Below, piece by piece: positions 8,449-16,801 of a DNA stretch of 64,000 nucleotides. A program made the position numbers and the translations under genes. Under the pieces are notes generated by a model. It was not told the DNA's origin and made no database searches. It saw only the letters and a list, made by a program, of their open reading frames with translations. The stretch lies in assembly GCF_040095835.1 (NCBI RefSeq), contig NZ_JBBMFT010000003.1, positions 62,001-126,000 on the forward strand, in the 5' to 3' direction. The DNA comes from Flavonifractor hominis. GTDB taxonomy: Bacteria; Bacillota; Clostridia; Oscillospirales; Oscillospiraceae. Numbering within the stretch: the first letter of the stretch is position 1; every line of letters starts with the position of its first letter.

Positions 8449-9702
8449 GTGGCAAAACATCGGAAAAAACAACCGGGGAAACAGCATATCGAGTGGCGGC
8501 GGGTCCTGATGGGCGTTTTGGCGGCAGTTATGGCCGTGCTGTTGTTGCTGCCTATGGTCAGTATGATCGCTACAGGGGCTGGCGCAGTGACGCAAAGTGA
8601 GATCGACGCGCTGAAAAAGGAACAGCAGGAGAGCCAGGCCAAGCAGGAGGAGCTGAAGGATCAGCTGGCCGCGGTGAAAGAGGATCAGGCGGCGGCCCAA
8701 CAGAAGCGCCAGCTTCTGGTTCAGCAGCTGGACGCCATCAATGCCGAGATTGCCAACATTGATGCACAGATTTCCTATTACGATGGGGAGATCGCCCAAA
8801 AAGAAGTGGAACGGGCAGAGGCAGAAGCAAAAGAACAGGCCCAGTATGAGCTGTTTTGCCAGCGGGTGCGGGCCATGGAGGAAGACGGAAATGTCTCCTA
8901 TTGGTCCATCCTGTTCAATGCCAATAGCTTTTCCGATATGCTGGATAAGTTGGCGGACATCGATGCTATCATGGAATACGACAACCAGGTAATGAATGAG
9001 CTGGTGGCCGCCCGGGAGGAGCTGGAGCGGCTCCAGGCGGAACTGGAGAGTGCCCGGGCAGAGGAGCAGGCGGCCAAGGAGCAGCAGGAAGCCAAGAAAG
9101 CCGAACAGCAGCAGAAGGTGGCCGAGGCTCAGGCTCTGCTGGAGCAGATCAACGCCAATGTGGAGGAGGTCAACCGCCAGCTGGATGAGGAGAGTGCAGC
9201 AGCCGCGGAGATCCAGTCGGAGATTACCAAAAAGCAGAAACAACTGGAGGAACAGCGCAAGCAGAACAACATCACCATCACTTCTGAGAGCGGGTACCTT
9301 TGGCCTCTGCCGGGCTGTTACCGATTGACATCCCAGTTTGGCTACCGCATTCATCCTATTACCGGCCAGGCCCACAGCCACACCGGTATCGATATTCCGG
9401 CATCCGCTGGCACGCCTATTCTGGCGGCCAAGAGCGGACAGGTAGTCACCTCGGCCTATCACTATTCCTACGGCAATTATGTTGTGATTGACCATGGAAA
9501 TGGCAACTCTACCCTGTACGCTCACATGAGTTCCAGGGCGGTGAGTGAAGGGGAGATGGTGTCCCAGGGCCAGGTCATCGGCTATGTGGGTACCACCGGC
9601 AGCTCCACGGGTAACCACCTCCATCTGGAGGTGCGGGAAAACTACATCCGCGTGGACCCTGAGAGCAAATATACCAATCTGCCGTTGGTAGATCCCTGGT
9701 AA
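8449..9702 (+). CDS. Murein hydrolase activator/PcsB-like M23 peptidase
   Basis: 417 aa. A short basic N-terminus and a membrane/signal helix (about residues 17-45) lead to a long coiled coil (about 50-280, rich in Glu, Gln, Lys and Ala). A C-terminal LytM/M23 domain follows. The zinc site looks intact: H311 and D315 in HTGID, YAHM near 360, and HLHLEV with H392. Proteins with this coiled-coil plus LytM layout next to ftsEX (EnvC, PcsB, CwlO types) are regulated by FtsEX. An intact zinc site suggests an enzyme rather than an EnvC-like pure activator. GTG 8449 follows AAAAGGAG by 8 nt and is preferred to the upstream ATG at 8419. Confidence 0.9.
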   Translation: MAKHRKKQPGKQHIEWRRVLMGVLAAVMAVLLLLPMVSMIATGAGAVTQSEIDALKKEQQESQAKQEELKDQLAAVKEDQAAAQQKRQLLVQQLDAINAEIANIDAQISYYDGEIAQKEVERAEAEAKEQAQYELFCQRVRAMEEDGNVSYWSILFNANSFSDMLDKLADIDAIMEYDNQVMNELVAAREELERLQAELESARAEEQAAKEQQEAKKAEQQQKVAEAQALLEQINANVEEVNRQLDEESAAAAEIQSEITKKQKQLEEQRKQNNITITSESGYLWPLPGCYRLTSQFGYRIHPITGQAHSHTGIDIPASAGTPILAAKSGQVVTSAYHYSYGNYVVIDHGNGNSTLYAHMSSRAVSEGEMVSQGQVIGYVGTTGSSTGNHLHLEVRENYIRVDPESKYTNLPLVDPW

Positions 9703-9714
9703 ACGGATTCGGTA

Positions 9715-9752
9715 CGCGGGCGGAGGCTGCAGCCTCCGCCCGCGTTTTGTTT
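9715..9752 (+). terminator. Rho-independent terminator
   Basis: A 30-nt perfect palindrome (CGCGGGCGGAGGCTG then its complement) followed by TTTTGTTT. Confidence 0.9.
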
Positions 9753-9773
9753 AGAGAAAGGACTTGATGACCC

Positions 9774-10901
9774 ATGCGAAACAAACGCTTTTCTGCCCTT
9801 CATCTGCTCCTGGCGGTGGTGGTTACTCTGGTGGTGACCGCCGGCGGCGGACTGTTGCTCCTGCGGGCTGTGCTGGGAGAGGAAGGTGCCTCACTGATTG
9901 AGGCCTTTGTACGCATCCGTACACAGTTTGTGGGAGAATATGATGAGACGGAGGTGGTGGATTCCGCGTTGGAGGGTATGGTAGACGGTCTGGGTGACCG
10001 GTGGAGCCACTATCTGACCCAGGAGGAGTATCAGGAGCAGAACCAGCGGCGGCAAAACCGGTATGTAGGTATCGGCGTGACTGTGAGCTATGAGCGGGAG
10101 GAAGGCCTGCTTATCACCGAGGTGACCGCCGGAGGTCCGGCGGAGGCGGCTGGATTACAGCCCGGTGAGCTTATTACCGCTGTGGACGGGAGCAGCCTGG
10201 CGGGAGAGGGACGCTATGACGGACCGGAACTCATCCAGGGCGAGGCGGGTACCACGGTGGAGCTTACCGTGCAGGATTCCGCCGGAAATGTGCGCACCGT
10301 GAAGGTAGAACGGGCTGACCTGGAGACCGATCCGGTGGAGAGCGAAATGCTGGAGGGAAATGTGGGCTATGTCCACCTGCTCAATTTTTATGATAACAGC
10401 GCTGACCGTCTGGAGGAGGCGGTGACTGAGCTGATGGACCAGGGAGCCGAAGCGCTGGTGTTCGATATGCGGGACAACGGCGGCGGTTATCTCCATGAGC
10501 TCACCGATATGCTGGACTTCCTGCTGCCGGAAGGACCTATCTTCATCACCCGGGACAAGGCAGGCCATGAGGAGATCACCAATTCCGATGCTTCCTGCGT
10601 GGAGCTGCCCATGGTGGTACTGGTCAACGCTGACACCTATTCCGCCGCCGAGTTCTTTGCCGCCGAACTCCAGGAGCAGGGTGTGGCTCAGATCGTGGGT
10701 GAGCCAACCAGCGGCAAGGGGTATTCTCAGCAGACCTTTGCCCTGCCGCACGGGGGAGCGATATCGATCTCCACCGCCGCTTACTTTACCGGCAACGGTA
10801 CTTCCCTCATCGGTACCGGCCTGACGTTGGACCAGGAGGTCTATCAGACCGGCGAAGGCGACACCCAGTTGGAGGCTGCGTTGAAATTGCTGGAGCCTTG
10901 A
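9774..10901 (+). CDS. S41 C-terminal processing protease
   Basis: 375 aa, membrane-anchored by one N-terminal helix (about residues 8-32). An N-terminal helical region is followed by a PDZ domain (about 95-180, GIGVTVSYE to VKVERAD). The S41 protease core has Ser290 (TYSAAEFF) and Lys315 (TSGKGYSQQ) as the catalytic dyad. Ctp proteases often trim or degrade wall hydrolases, which fits its place right after the M23 gene (inference). ATG 9774 follows GAGAAAGGA. Confidence 0.93.
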   Translation: MRNKRFSALHLLLAVVVTLVVTAGGGLLLLRAVLGEEGASLIEAFVRIRTQFVGEYDETEVVDSALEGMVDGLGDRWSHYLTQEEYQEQNQRRQNRYVGIGVTVSYEREEGLLITEVTAGGPAEAAGLQPGELITAVDGSSLAGEGRYDGPELIQGEAGTTVELTVQDSAGNVRTVKVERADLETDPVESEMLEGNVGYVHLLNFYDNSADRLEEAVTELMDQGAEALVFDMRDNGGGYLHELTDMLDFLLPEGPIFITRDKAGHEEITNSDASCVELPMVVLVNADTYSAAEFFAAELQEQGVAQIVGEPTSGKGYSQQTFALPHGGAISISTAAYFTGNGTSLIGTGLTLDQEVYQTGEGDTQLEAALKLLEP

Positions 10902-10913
10902 TGGAAAAAATGC

Positions 10914-10944
10914 TTGACTGTCAAGCAACTTTATGCCTTATATT
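10914..10944 (+). promoter_or_regulatory. Possible MerR-type promoter with palindrome
   Basis: TTGACT at 10914-10919 and TATATT at 10939-10944 with a 19-bp spacer, the long spacing typical of MerR-controlled promoters. A perfect 7-1-7 inverted repeat (GCTTGAC-T-GTCAAGC, 10912-10926) overlaps the -35. In classic MerR promoters the dyad sits within the spacer, so this placement is slightly unusual. Confidence 0.5.
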
Positions 10945-10967
10945 TGAGGTATAAGGAGGCGAGTGGG

Positions 10968-12404
10968 ATGACCGTCAAGGAACTGGAAGCCAGACTTGGT
11001 ATGACCCGGGCCAACATCCGCTTTTACGAGCAGGAGGGTTTTTTGTCTCCGGAACGGGGCGCAAACAACTACCGCATCTACTCCGAGGCTGACATAGAGA
11101 CGCTGAAAAAGATCAAGCTCCTGCGCCAGCTGGGCCTGTCTCTGGATACCATCAAAAAGGTGCAGCAGGGGGAGCTGGAGCTGGATACCGCCCTGGCCAT
11201 GCAGCAGCGCGCTCTGGAGGAGCAGCGCGCTGAGCTGGAGTGGGCTGGTCGGGTGTGTGCCGCGATGCGGGATGATAAAGCGGAGTATACCACCCTGGAT
11301 GCCCAAAAGTATCTGAATACGCTGGATCGTCCGGCGGAAGGGGAGGGATATTTCAGCCTGAAGAAGGACAGCGCGCCCATGGTGGCCTATCCTTGGCGCA
11401 GACTCTTTGCCCGGTGGCTGGATGTTTTCCTTTACAGCGTTTTGTGGTCAGCCTTCGGCACGCTGGTACTGCGGTTTAACCCACCGGACAACTTGATTTT
11501 TACTCTTTTGGGGATCTACCTGAATTACGTCACCATGTTGGTGGTGGAGCCTCTGCTGCTGTCTACCTGGGGCTATACCCCAGGCAAGTGGATCTTCGGC
11601 CTTCAGGTCAAGGACACGTACGGCGGGAAGATCTACTGGACCACCGCCATGACCCGCACCTGGCAGGTCTTTGCCAAAGGTATGGGATACGGCATTCCTT
11701 TTTATAATCTTTATCGTTATTATAAGAGCTACCGAGCCTGTTCCGATTGTGAGACTCTGCCCTGGGAGGAAGAATGTGGCTATGCCATTAAGGACACGAA
11801 AGCGCTGCGATGTGTGGGGTGTGCAGGGGCGGCGGCAGCCTTGTTTGGCCTGGCGGTTCTGACAATGGCCCAGGCGCAGATGCCGCGTCACCGTGGGATG
11901 CTTACTGCCGAGCAGTATGTAGCCAATGTAAACGACCTGTACCGCTACATCACCCGGAGCTCCGATCAGACTATGGATGAGAACGGTCACTGGGAGGAGC
12001 AGGGCAATGTATTCCATCTGGATGGGCTGGGATATGGCGACCCAGACCATCAGCTTACCCTGGACGAGAACGGGAAGGTTACCGCTGTGACCTTGGCCAA
12101 GGACCTGACGGGCGAGCCGATAATCGCAGACAGCATCTTTCAGAAGCAGCTGGCGGCGCTCTCCTTTGCAGCGGCAGTGGGGGACTACAACTGCATCAGT
12201 TGGCTGGAAAGCGGGGTGTTGACCGCCATCTCGGAGAGGGGCTTTGGGAACTACACCATCCAGGCCGGAGATGTGACCATTACACAGGCCGTACATCAGG
12301 AGGGGTATCAGGATGCGGGAGACTGGTTGTTTGCCGACGACAGCGTTCCGGAAGACCAGCTGCGGTATCAGATGGAATTCACCATGACCCTTCGATCAGA
12401 ATAG
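10968..12404 (+). CDS. MerR-type HTH fused to RDD membrane domain and extracytoplasmic domain
   Basis: 478 aa. Residues 1-70 are a MerR-type winged helix (MTRANIRFYEQEG, then NYRIYSEADIETLKKIKLLRQLG). A short coiled coil follows (about 75-110). An RDD-family membrane domain occupies about 135-270 (RLFARWLDVFLY, then YTPGKWIFGLQVKD). A third helix at about 290-313 is followed by about 165 residues that should lie outside the membrane and that I do not recognise. The layout suggests a membrane-bound one-component regulator. ATG 10968 is chosen because AAGGAGG (10953-10959) lies 8 nt upstream; the in-frame TTG at 10914 has no RBS. A MerR-like promoter lies upstream, suggesting autoregulation. 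Confidence 0.82.
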   Translation: MTVKELEARLGMTRANIRFYEQEGFLSPERGANNYRIYSEADIETLKKIKLLRQLGLSLDTIKKVQQGELELDTALAMQQRALEEQRAELEWAGRVCAAMRDDKAEYTTLDAQKYLNTLDRPAEGEGYFSLKKDSAPMVAYPWRRLFARWLDVFLYSVLWSAFGTLVLRFNPPDNLIFTLLGIYLNYVTMLVVEPLLLSTWGYTPGKWIFGLQVKDTYGGKIYWTTAMTRTWQVFAKGMGYGIPFYNLYRYYKSYRACSDCETLPWEEECGYAIKDTKALRCVGCAGAAAALFGLAVLTMAQAQMPRHRGMLTAEQYVANVNDLYRYITRSSDQTMDENGHWEEQGNVFHLDGLGYGDPDHQLTLDENGKVTAVTLAKDLTGEPIIADSIFQKQLAALSFAAAVGDYNCISWLESGVLTAISERGFGNYTIQAGDVTITQAVHQEGYQDAGDWLFADDSVPEDQLRYQMEFTMTLRSE

Positions 12405-12412
12405 AACAAGCA

Positions 12413-12442
12413 GAAGCGGCGGATCACTCCGCCGCTTCTTTT
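12413..12442. terminator. Convergent terminator
   Basis: An 11-bp perfect stem (GAAGCGGCGGA with its complement), a TCAC loop and a TTTT tail on the plus strand. It overlaps the stop codon of the minus-strand yibE/F-like gene. Confidence 0.85.
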
Positions 12443-13593
12443 GCGTCCAGGGGGACAGTCTGCTTTCCCTTGGCCAGCAAAAATCCGCTGGTAAGGGCGG
12501 TAAAGGGGGCCACAGTAACCAGTCCGAAGGAACCTACCACGGTGTGGATGATTTCAGAGGCCACATATTTATAATTGAGAATATTGTCGATCGGCGTTCC
12601 CTGGGCCATAAACACCATAAGCAGGGCCACATAGCCGCCGGAATAGGCCAGTAGCAGGGTAGTGGTCATGGTTCCCATGGCGGCACGCCCCACGTTCATG
12701 CCCGAGCGGGCGGCTTCCCAGCGGGAGATATCCGGGCGTTTTTCCACCACCTCGTGGACAGCCGAGCAGATATCCACGCTCAGGTCCATCACCGCGCCGG
12801 AAGCACCAATAAAAATGGAGGCCATGAAGATCTGGGTCAGGTTCAGGTGCTGATAGCCGGCGTAGAGCAGGCTCTCGGAGTAAGACATTACGGCTCCGTG
12901 AATTTGAAACAGATCGGTAAAGAGAATGCCAAGTACACAGGTCACCAGTATACCCAGACAGGAGCCGGATACCGCCGCGGCACACCGCCGGTCAAACCCA
13001 TACACCAGCGCAATGATAAGTACAGTGAGAAAGAGCGTGAGAATGAGCCCCACCCAGATGGGATTGTATCCCTTTAGATAGAGAGGAACCATGACCTTCC
13101 ACAGCGTGAGCACCGTCAGTACGAAGGAGGCGATGGCCCGCACCCCGGTGCGTCCGGCGAAGAGAATCAGAAACAATGCAAAGAGCGCGGCCAACACCGC
13201 TTCCCAGCCCAGCCGGTAGTGGTCGGACATGGTGACATTGGTGATTGTGTCTCCGTTGTGGCTCACTACGACCAGAGCCTTATCGCCGGGGGTGAAAAGC
13301 TTGTCCTGTTCCAGGGAGCCGTTGAGCATATTGATACCGGTGACGGTCTGTCCGGCAAAGGCTCCGTCCAGCAGCTCCAGGGTGCAGCGCTGCTCGCCGG
13401 AGCGTACCAGACCGGTGTCGATAATGGAGGAATCATCGGTTTCCGTCACTAAGGCGGTACAGCGTTCCGCTTCCTGATAGACCAGCGCACCCTCAAATCC
13501 GGTGGGCAGCAGGAGCAGAGCGAGGATAGCCAGCAGACATACCGCCACCGGTGCATGGTAACGCAGAGCTGCGGGGGTCAGGTGTCGTTTCAT
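12424..13593 (-). CDS. YibE/F-family multi-pass membrane protein
   Basis: 389 aa. An N-terminal helix (about residues 15-35) precedes an extracytoplasmic domain of about 100 residues. At least seven further helices carry YibE/F-type features (GASGAVMDLSVDICSA, then TMTTTLLLAYSGGY). The molecular function of this family is not established. It reads toward the MerR-RDD gene and lies downstream of the alkaline phosphatase on the same strand, with a hairpin between. ATG 13593 follows AAAGGAG. Confidence 0.88.
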   Translation of the reverse strand: MKRHLTPAALRYHAPVAVCLLAILALLLLPTGFEGALVYQEAERCTALVTETDDSSIIDTGLVRSGEQRCTLELLDGAFAGQTVTGINMLNGSLEQDKLFTPGDKALVVVSHNGDTITNVTMSDHYRLGWEAVLAALFALFLILFAGRTGVRAIASFVLTVLTLWKVMVPLYLKGYNPIWVGLILTLFLTVLIIALVYGFDRRCAAAVSGSCLGILVTCVLGILFTDLFQIHGAVMSYSESLLYAGYQHLNLTQIFMASIFIGASGAVMDLSVDICSAVHEVVEKRPDISRWEAARSGMNVGRAAMGTMTTTLLLAYSGGYVALLMVFMAQGTPIDNILNYKYVASEIIHTVVGSFGLVTVAPFTALTSGFLLAKGKQTVPLDAKEAAE

Positions 13594-13633
13594 GGTTGGG
13601 AACTCCTTTTGACAGAGATGAGATTTACATATG

Positions 13634-13665
13634 CCCGTACCCCGCCCAAAGGGGCGGGGTACGGG
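13634..13665 (-). terminator. Hairpin after the alkaline phosphatase
   Basis: A 14-bp perfect stem of CCCGTACCCCGCCC with its complement and a 4-nt loop, 30 nt past the phosphatase stop. No T-tract follows on the minus strand. Confidence 0.65.
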
Positions 13666-13694
13666 TGCGGATCCGATACAGGGGAGCGGGCCGA

Positions 13695-15257
13695 TCAGGC
13701 CACATTCAGCATGGAGGCCAGTTTGTTGTAAACTTCGGTGTTATCGTAGTAGCCGTTGAACTGCTCGGCGTTGACACCGTGAGCCAGTACGGCAACAGGC
13801 AGTCCGGTGTGGCTGTAGGAGGTGAAGGAGATACCGGACTTGTTGTTGATGATATGGGTCAGGGTGACGCTCAGGGGTTCATAAGTACCATACATCACAT
13901 ACTCCTGCTGCTCATCCATGCCGGTAGCGGTCTCGTTGACGCTCTTTTCATAGGCGGTTTTGAGCAGGCTCAGTTCATAGGGGGTAAGCACCAGCTTGTC
14001 GTCCTCGGCACCTTCGGTCTTCAGGCCAAACAGTTCCGTGACGTCAGCCATCACATCTTCAAAGGAAGTTTTGTTCTCTTTATAGGCGGCCACATAATCG
14101 CTGTCAAACTTGGCGAAGGAGATCTTCTGGTTTTCCAACAGGTTCAGATAGGTGTCATAGTCAGTACCGGCAAAGCCGATAGTCAGACCGCCGGTCTCGT
14201 GGTCGCCGGTGACCAGGATCAGAGTCTCGTCAGCGTGCTCCTTGGCGAAGTCGATGGCCACCTGTACCGCGTCGGCCAGAGCCTGGGTGTCGTGAATGGT
14301 GGAGGCGGCGTCGTTGGCGTGGCAGGCCCAGTCGATCTTGCCACCCTCGCACATCATAAAGAAGCCATCTTCATCCTGCTCCAGGACCTCGATGCCTTTG
14401 GCCACGTGGTCGGCCAGGGACCACATCTCGTCGGTACGGTCCAGCTCATAGGCCATGGCATCGCCGTCGGCCAGGTGCTCGTCAATGATGATGACGGGAC
14501 CTTCGGTGACCTGCTCGGCCTCAGCCTGAGTCTTGACCACGTTATAGCCGGCCTGTTCAGCCAGGGCGTACAGGTCCTCCTGGTCGCCATCGGGACCGGT
14601 GGGCTTGAGCAGACCACCACCGGAGAAATACTCAAAACCGGATTCCACCAGCTCCAGGCCAATCTCGTAGTAGTCGTTGCGGCTCGCCTGATGGGCGTAG
14701 AAGGCGGCGGGAGTGGCATGGTTGAGGTTAACGGAGGAGATGACGCCTACACTCATGCCCAGCTGTTCGTGGACTTTTTCGGCAATGGTCTCATAAGCGG
14801 TGGTGCCGGTTTCATCCATGTTGATGGTGCCGGAATAGGTCTTGTGGCCGGTGGACAGTGAAGTGGCGGTAGAGGCGGAATCAGGGCAGAAGCTGTTGGA
14901 GTCATAGGTAACAGCGGAGCCGGCTGCCTCGAAATTCATGAAGTTCAGATACTCGGGGCCATCCAGGATGGCGCCGCCGTTATCATCCAGACTGGGTTCG
15001 GCCTGCCAGTAATCCGCATCGTTCAGCGCGCCCAGGAAATCAGACGTGGACTGGATCTGCGGATAGCTCATACCGTCGCCGATGAAAAGAAACACATATT
15101 TGGGGGATTTCACCGTTTCGCTGGAGAGAGACTGGACTTCCGCAGCGGGAGTAGGGGTGGGGTCCGGGGTGGCCGCAGTGGATCCAGAGCAGGCTGCCAG
15201 AGTGCTGCCAAAGCTCAGTGCAGCCAGGGTGAGGGCCAGGGGACGCTTCCAATTCAT
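13695..15257 (-). CDS. Alkaline phosphatase lipoprotein
   Basis: 520 aa, releases phosphate from organic esters outside the membrane. A lipoprotein signal ends in L-A-A-C with Cys23 as the lipid site, followed by a Thr-Pro linker. PhoA-family motifs are present: metal-binding D61 in FIGDGMS, nucleophile S127 in PDSASTATS, a metal cluster in GKIDWACHANDA, and GDHETGG. ATG 15257 is used because GGAGG lies about 8 nt upstream; an upstream in-frame ATG at 15305 would bury the signal peptide. PhoP-box-like 11-bp repeats lie about 85-120 nt upstream (see findings). Confidence 0.94.
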   Translation of the reverse strand: MNWKRPLALTLAALSFGSTLAACSGSTAATPDPTPTPAAEVQSLSSETVKSPKYVFLFIGDGMSYPQIQSTSDFLGALNDADYWQAEPSLDDNGGAILDGPEYLNFMNFEAAGSAVTYDSNSFCPDSASTATSLSTGHKTYSGTINMDETGTTAYETIAEKVHEQLGMSVGVISSVNLNHATPAAFYAHQASRNDYYEIGLELVESGFEYFSGGGLLKPTGPDGDQEDLYALAEQAGYNVVKTQAEAEQVTEGPVIIIDEHLADGDAMAYELDRTDEMWSLADHVAKGIEVLEQDEDGFFMMCEGGKIDWACHANDAASTIHDTQALADAVQVAIDFAKEHADETLILVTGDHETGGLTIGFAGTDYDTYLNLLENQKISFAKFDSDYVAAYKENKTSFEDVMADVTELFGLKTEGAEDDKLVLTPYELSLLKTAYEKSVNETATGMDEQQEYVMYGTYEPLSVTLTHIINNKSGISFTSYSHTGLPVAVLAHGVNAEQFNGYYDNTEVYNKLASMLNVA

Positions 15258-15339
15258 GCTTAATTCCTCCAAAATTTTGTTGATAACGCGGTTGGACGGA
15301 TACATGATATCCGACCAGCCGGATCGCCGCTATCAGGGA

Positions 15340-15378
15340 TGTGTAAAAAATCGCAAAAGGCTGGTAAGCCTGTGTAAA
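15340..15378 (-). promoter_or_regulatory. PhoP-box-like 11-bp repeats (tentative)
   Basis: On the minus strand the hexamers TTTACA, TTACCA, TTGCGA and TACACA start exactly 11 bp apart, upstream of the alkaline phosphatase. The first matches the Bacillus PhoP repeat TT(A/C/T)ACA, the second is one off, and the last two are weak. Confidence 0.3.
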
Positions 15379-15460
15379 GAAGCATGTTACTGGGAATTCC
15401 GGCGTGTTTGCAAGCATAACCGCCTGGGCGCGGCATATTCTGAGAGCGAGGTGATGGGGC

Positions 15461-16177
15461 TTGGTGGGAATTTTGGAGCTTGCGGAGCGCCGCGGACGCC
15501 GACCGTTGGCCATGCAGGAGCAGGTCATGGGGTTGTCCGCGCTGAGGGTGGAGGTCCCCGCGCCTAAAGAATGGAGACAGGCACGGTGTTTGCGGCGGAT
15601 ACAGAGGGGGGCCGAATGGCTGCGCAGAGCTGGAGTGCGCCGGGTACTGACGGCGGCGGATTTCCCATACTGGGAGGTGCTGCGCGCAGCCGGCCTGCGT
15701 CCGGTGGAAACCGATGCGTTCTGCCAGCACCTGGCCCCCCGCCTGGCCATGGCAGTATTGGAACGGACCGGGACGGCGGCAGAGCGCGCAATCGTCACGT
15801 TGGCCGGGCCGCGTGTGACCCGTCCGCTGTTTTATGCGGCCCAGACGCTGTGTCCCAGGGTACGCTATCTGTGTATTGATGTAGAGGAGGGGGGAGAAGA
15901 GCTGGCCGATTGGCTGCGGATGGAGTATGGGGCCGCGGTATTGGGACCGGGTGCGGGGGCTGGTGTAACGCTCTGCTTTGGACCGAGCAGCGGTTTGACG
16001 GCAGGGCCAGTGCTGCGTTTGTACGGGCCAAAACCGGAATTGGCGGGCTTGCGGATCGTGCCGCTGGAGGGGGCGATTCCCCGTGGATTGGACGAGCTTC
16101 CACTACTTGCGCTGCTTTGGGAAGAGGGGCGGATTGGAGAGGGAAAAATCCATTTGTGTCCTGCACTGCGGCAATAA
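15461..16177 (+). CDS. Conserved-looking hypothetical protein
   Basis: 238 aa, not recognised. It has no signal peptide or membrane segment. Alternating hydrophobic stretches with GVRRVLTAADFPY, LRPVETDAF and VRYLCIDVEEGG suggest a Rossmann-like alpha/beta fold (inference). The start is TTG 15461 or GTG 15464, both just after GAGGTGAT; neither is certain. It sits alone between the divergent phosphatase and the greA promoter. Codon use matches its neighbours, so it is probably a real resident gene. Confidence 0.6.
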   Translation: MVGILELAERRGRRPLAMQEQVMGLSALRVEVPAPKEWRQARCLRRIQRGAEWLRRAGVRRVLTAADFPYWEVLRAAGLRPVETDAFCQHLAPRLAMAVLERTGTAAERAIVTLAGPRVTRPLFYAAQTLCPRVRYLCIDVEEGGEELADWLRMEYGAAVLGPGAGAGVTLCFGPSSGLTAGPVLRLYGPKPELAGLRIVPLEGAIPRGLDELPLLALLWEEGRIGEGKIHLCPALRQ

Positions 16178-16182
16178 TTGAC

Positions 16183-16211
16183 TTGACAGGAGAAAACAAA
16201 CTACATATAAT
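16183..16211 (+). promoter_or_regulatory. Consensus sigma-A promoter for greA-lysS
   Basis: TTGACA at 16183-16188 and TATAAT at 16206-16211 with a 17-bp spacer, a perfect match to the housekeeping consensus. It begins 6 nt after the stop of the preceding gene. Confidence 0.92.
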
Positions 16212-16254
16212 ATCGTATTAACGTGGCGGATTTGTTCCATTCTGAATCATAGAG

Positions 16255-16278
16255 AGGCTATCGTTAGCCTGTTTTTAT
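16255..16278 (+). promoter_or_regulatory. Terminator-like hairpin in the greA leader
   Basis: AGGCTA-TCGT-TAGCCT followed by GTTTTTATT, about 38 nt past the expected transcription start and 38 nt before the greA ATG. The stem is only 6 bp, so termination would be partial. It could act as an attenuator. Confidence 0.5.
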
Positions 16279-16315
16279 TATCTGCAAGCAATGAAGGAAA
16301 GGTGTGCGCAGCGAA

Positions 16316-16789
16316 ATGGCGAAAGAATTCAAGCTCAGCGCGGAGCGTTTGGAGGAGCTCAAACAGGAGCTCAATTATCTGAAAACCGTCCGGGAAAAAG
16401 AGGTTGCCGATCAGATCAAAGAAGCCCGTTCCTTTGGTGATTTGTCCGAGAACAGTGAGTACGACGAGGCTAAGAACGAGCAGGGCAAGCTCTACTCCCG
16501 TATTGCCGAAGTGGAAAATATCCTGTCCAACTATGTGGTGATTGAGGAGCACGACACCGATCCCAACTCTGTGCGTCTGGGTTCCAGAGTAAAGGTGCTG
16601 GACCTGGAGTTTGAGGAGGAAGAGAGCTACCAGGTAGTAGGCTCTCAAGAGGCTGACCCCATGAACGGCCGCATTTCTGAGGATTCCCCCTTTGGCAAGG
16701 CCTTGCTGGGCAAGGCCATCGGCGAGGAGGTCCAGGTGGAGGCCCCCGCTGGAGTATTAAGGTATCGTATTTTAGAGATTCAAAAGTAA
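16316..16789 (+). CDS. greA: Transcription elongation factor GreA
   Basis: 157 aa. It rescues backtracked RNA polymerase by stimulating transcript cleavage. The N-terminal coiled coil carries the acidic tip (SFGDLSENSEYDEAKNEQ), and the C-terminal FKBP-like domain ends in the typical SPFGKALLGKAIGEEV. ATG 16316 (MAKEFKLS) is chosen; an in-frame GTG at 16304 is closer to AAGGAAAGG and cannot be excluded. lysS follows 12 nt later in the same operon. Confidence 0.95.
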   Translation: MAKEFKLSAERLEELKQELNYLKTVREKEVADQIKEARSFGDLSENSEYDEAKNEQGKLYSRIAEVENILSNYVVIEEHDTDPNSVRLGSRVKVLDLEFEEEESYQVVGSQEADPMNGRISEDSPFGKALLGKAIGEEVQVEAPAGVLRYRILEIQK

Positions 16790-16801
16790 GGAGCCAGAAC
16801 A

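Noticed and set aside
7435..9624. A 729-codon minus-strand open frame across ftsX and the M23 gene
   Set aside because: Spans two certain plus-strand genes and the intergenic hairpin; product is His/Leu-rich and unrecognisable.
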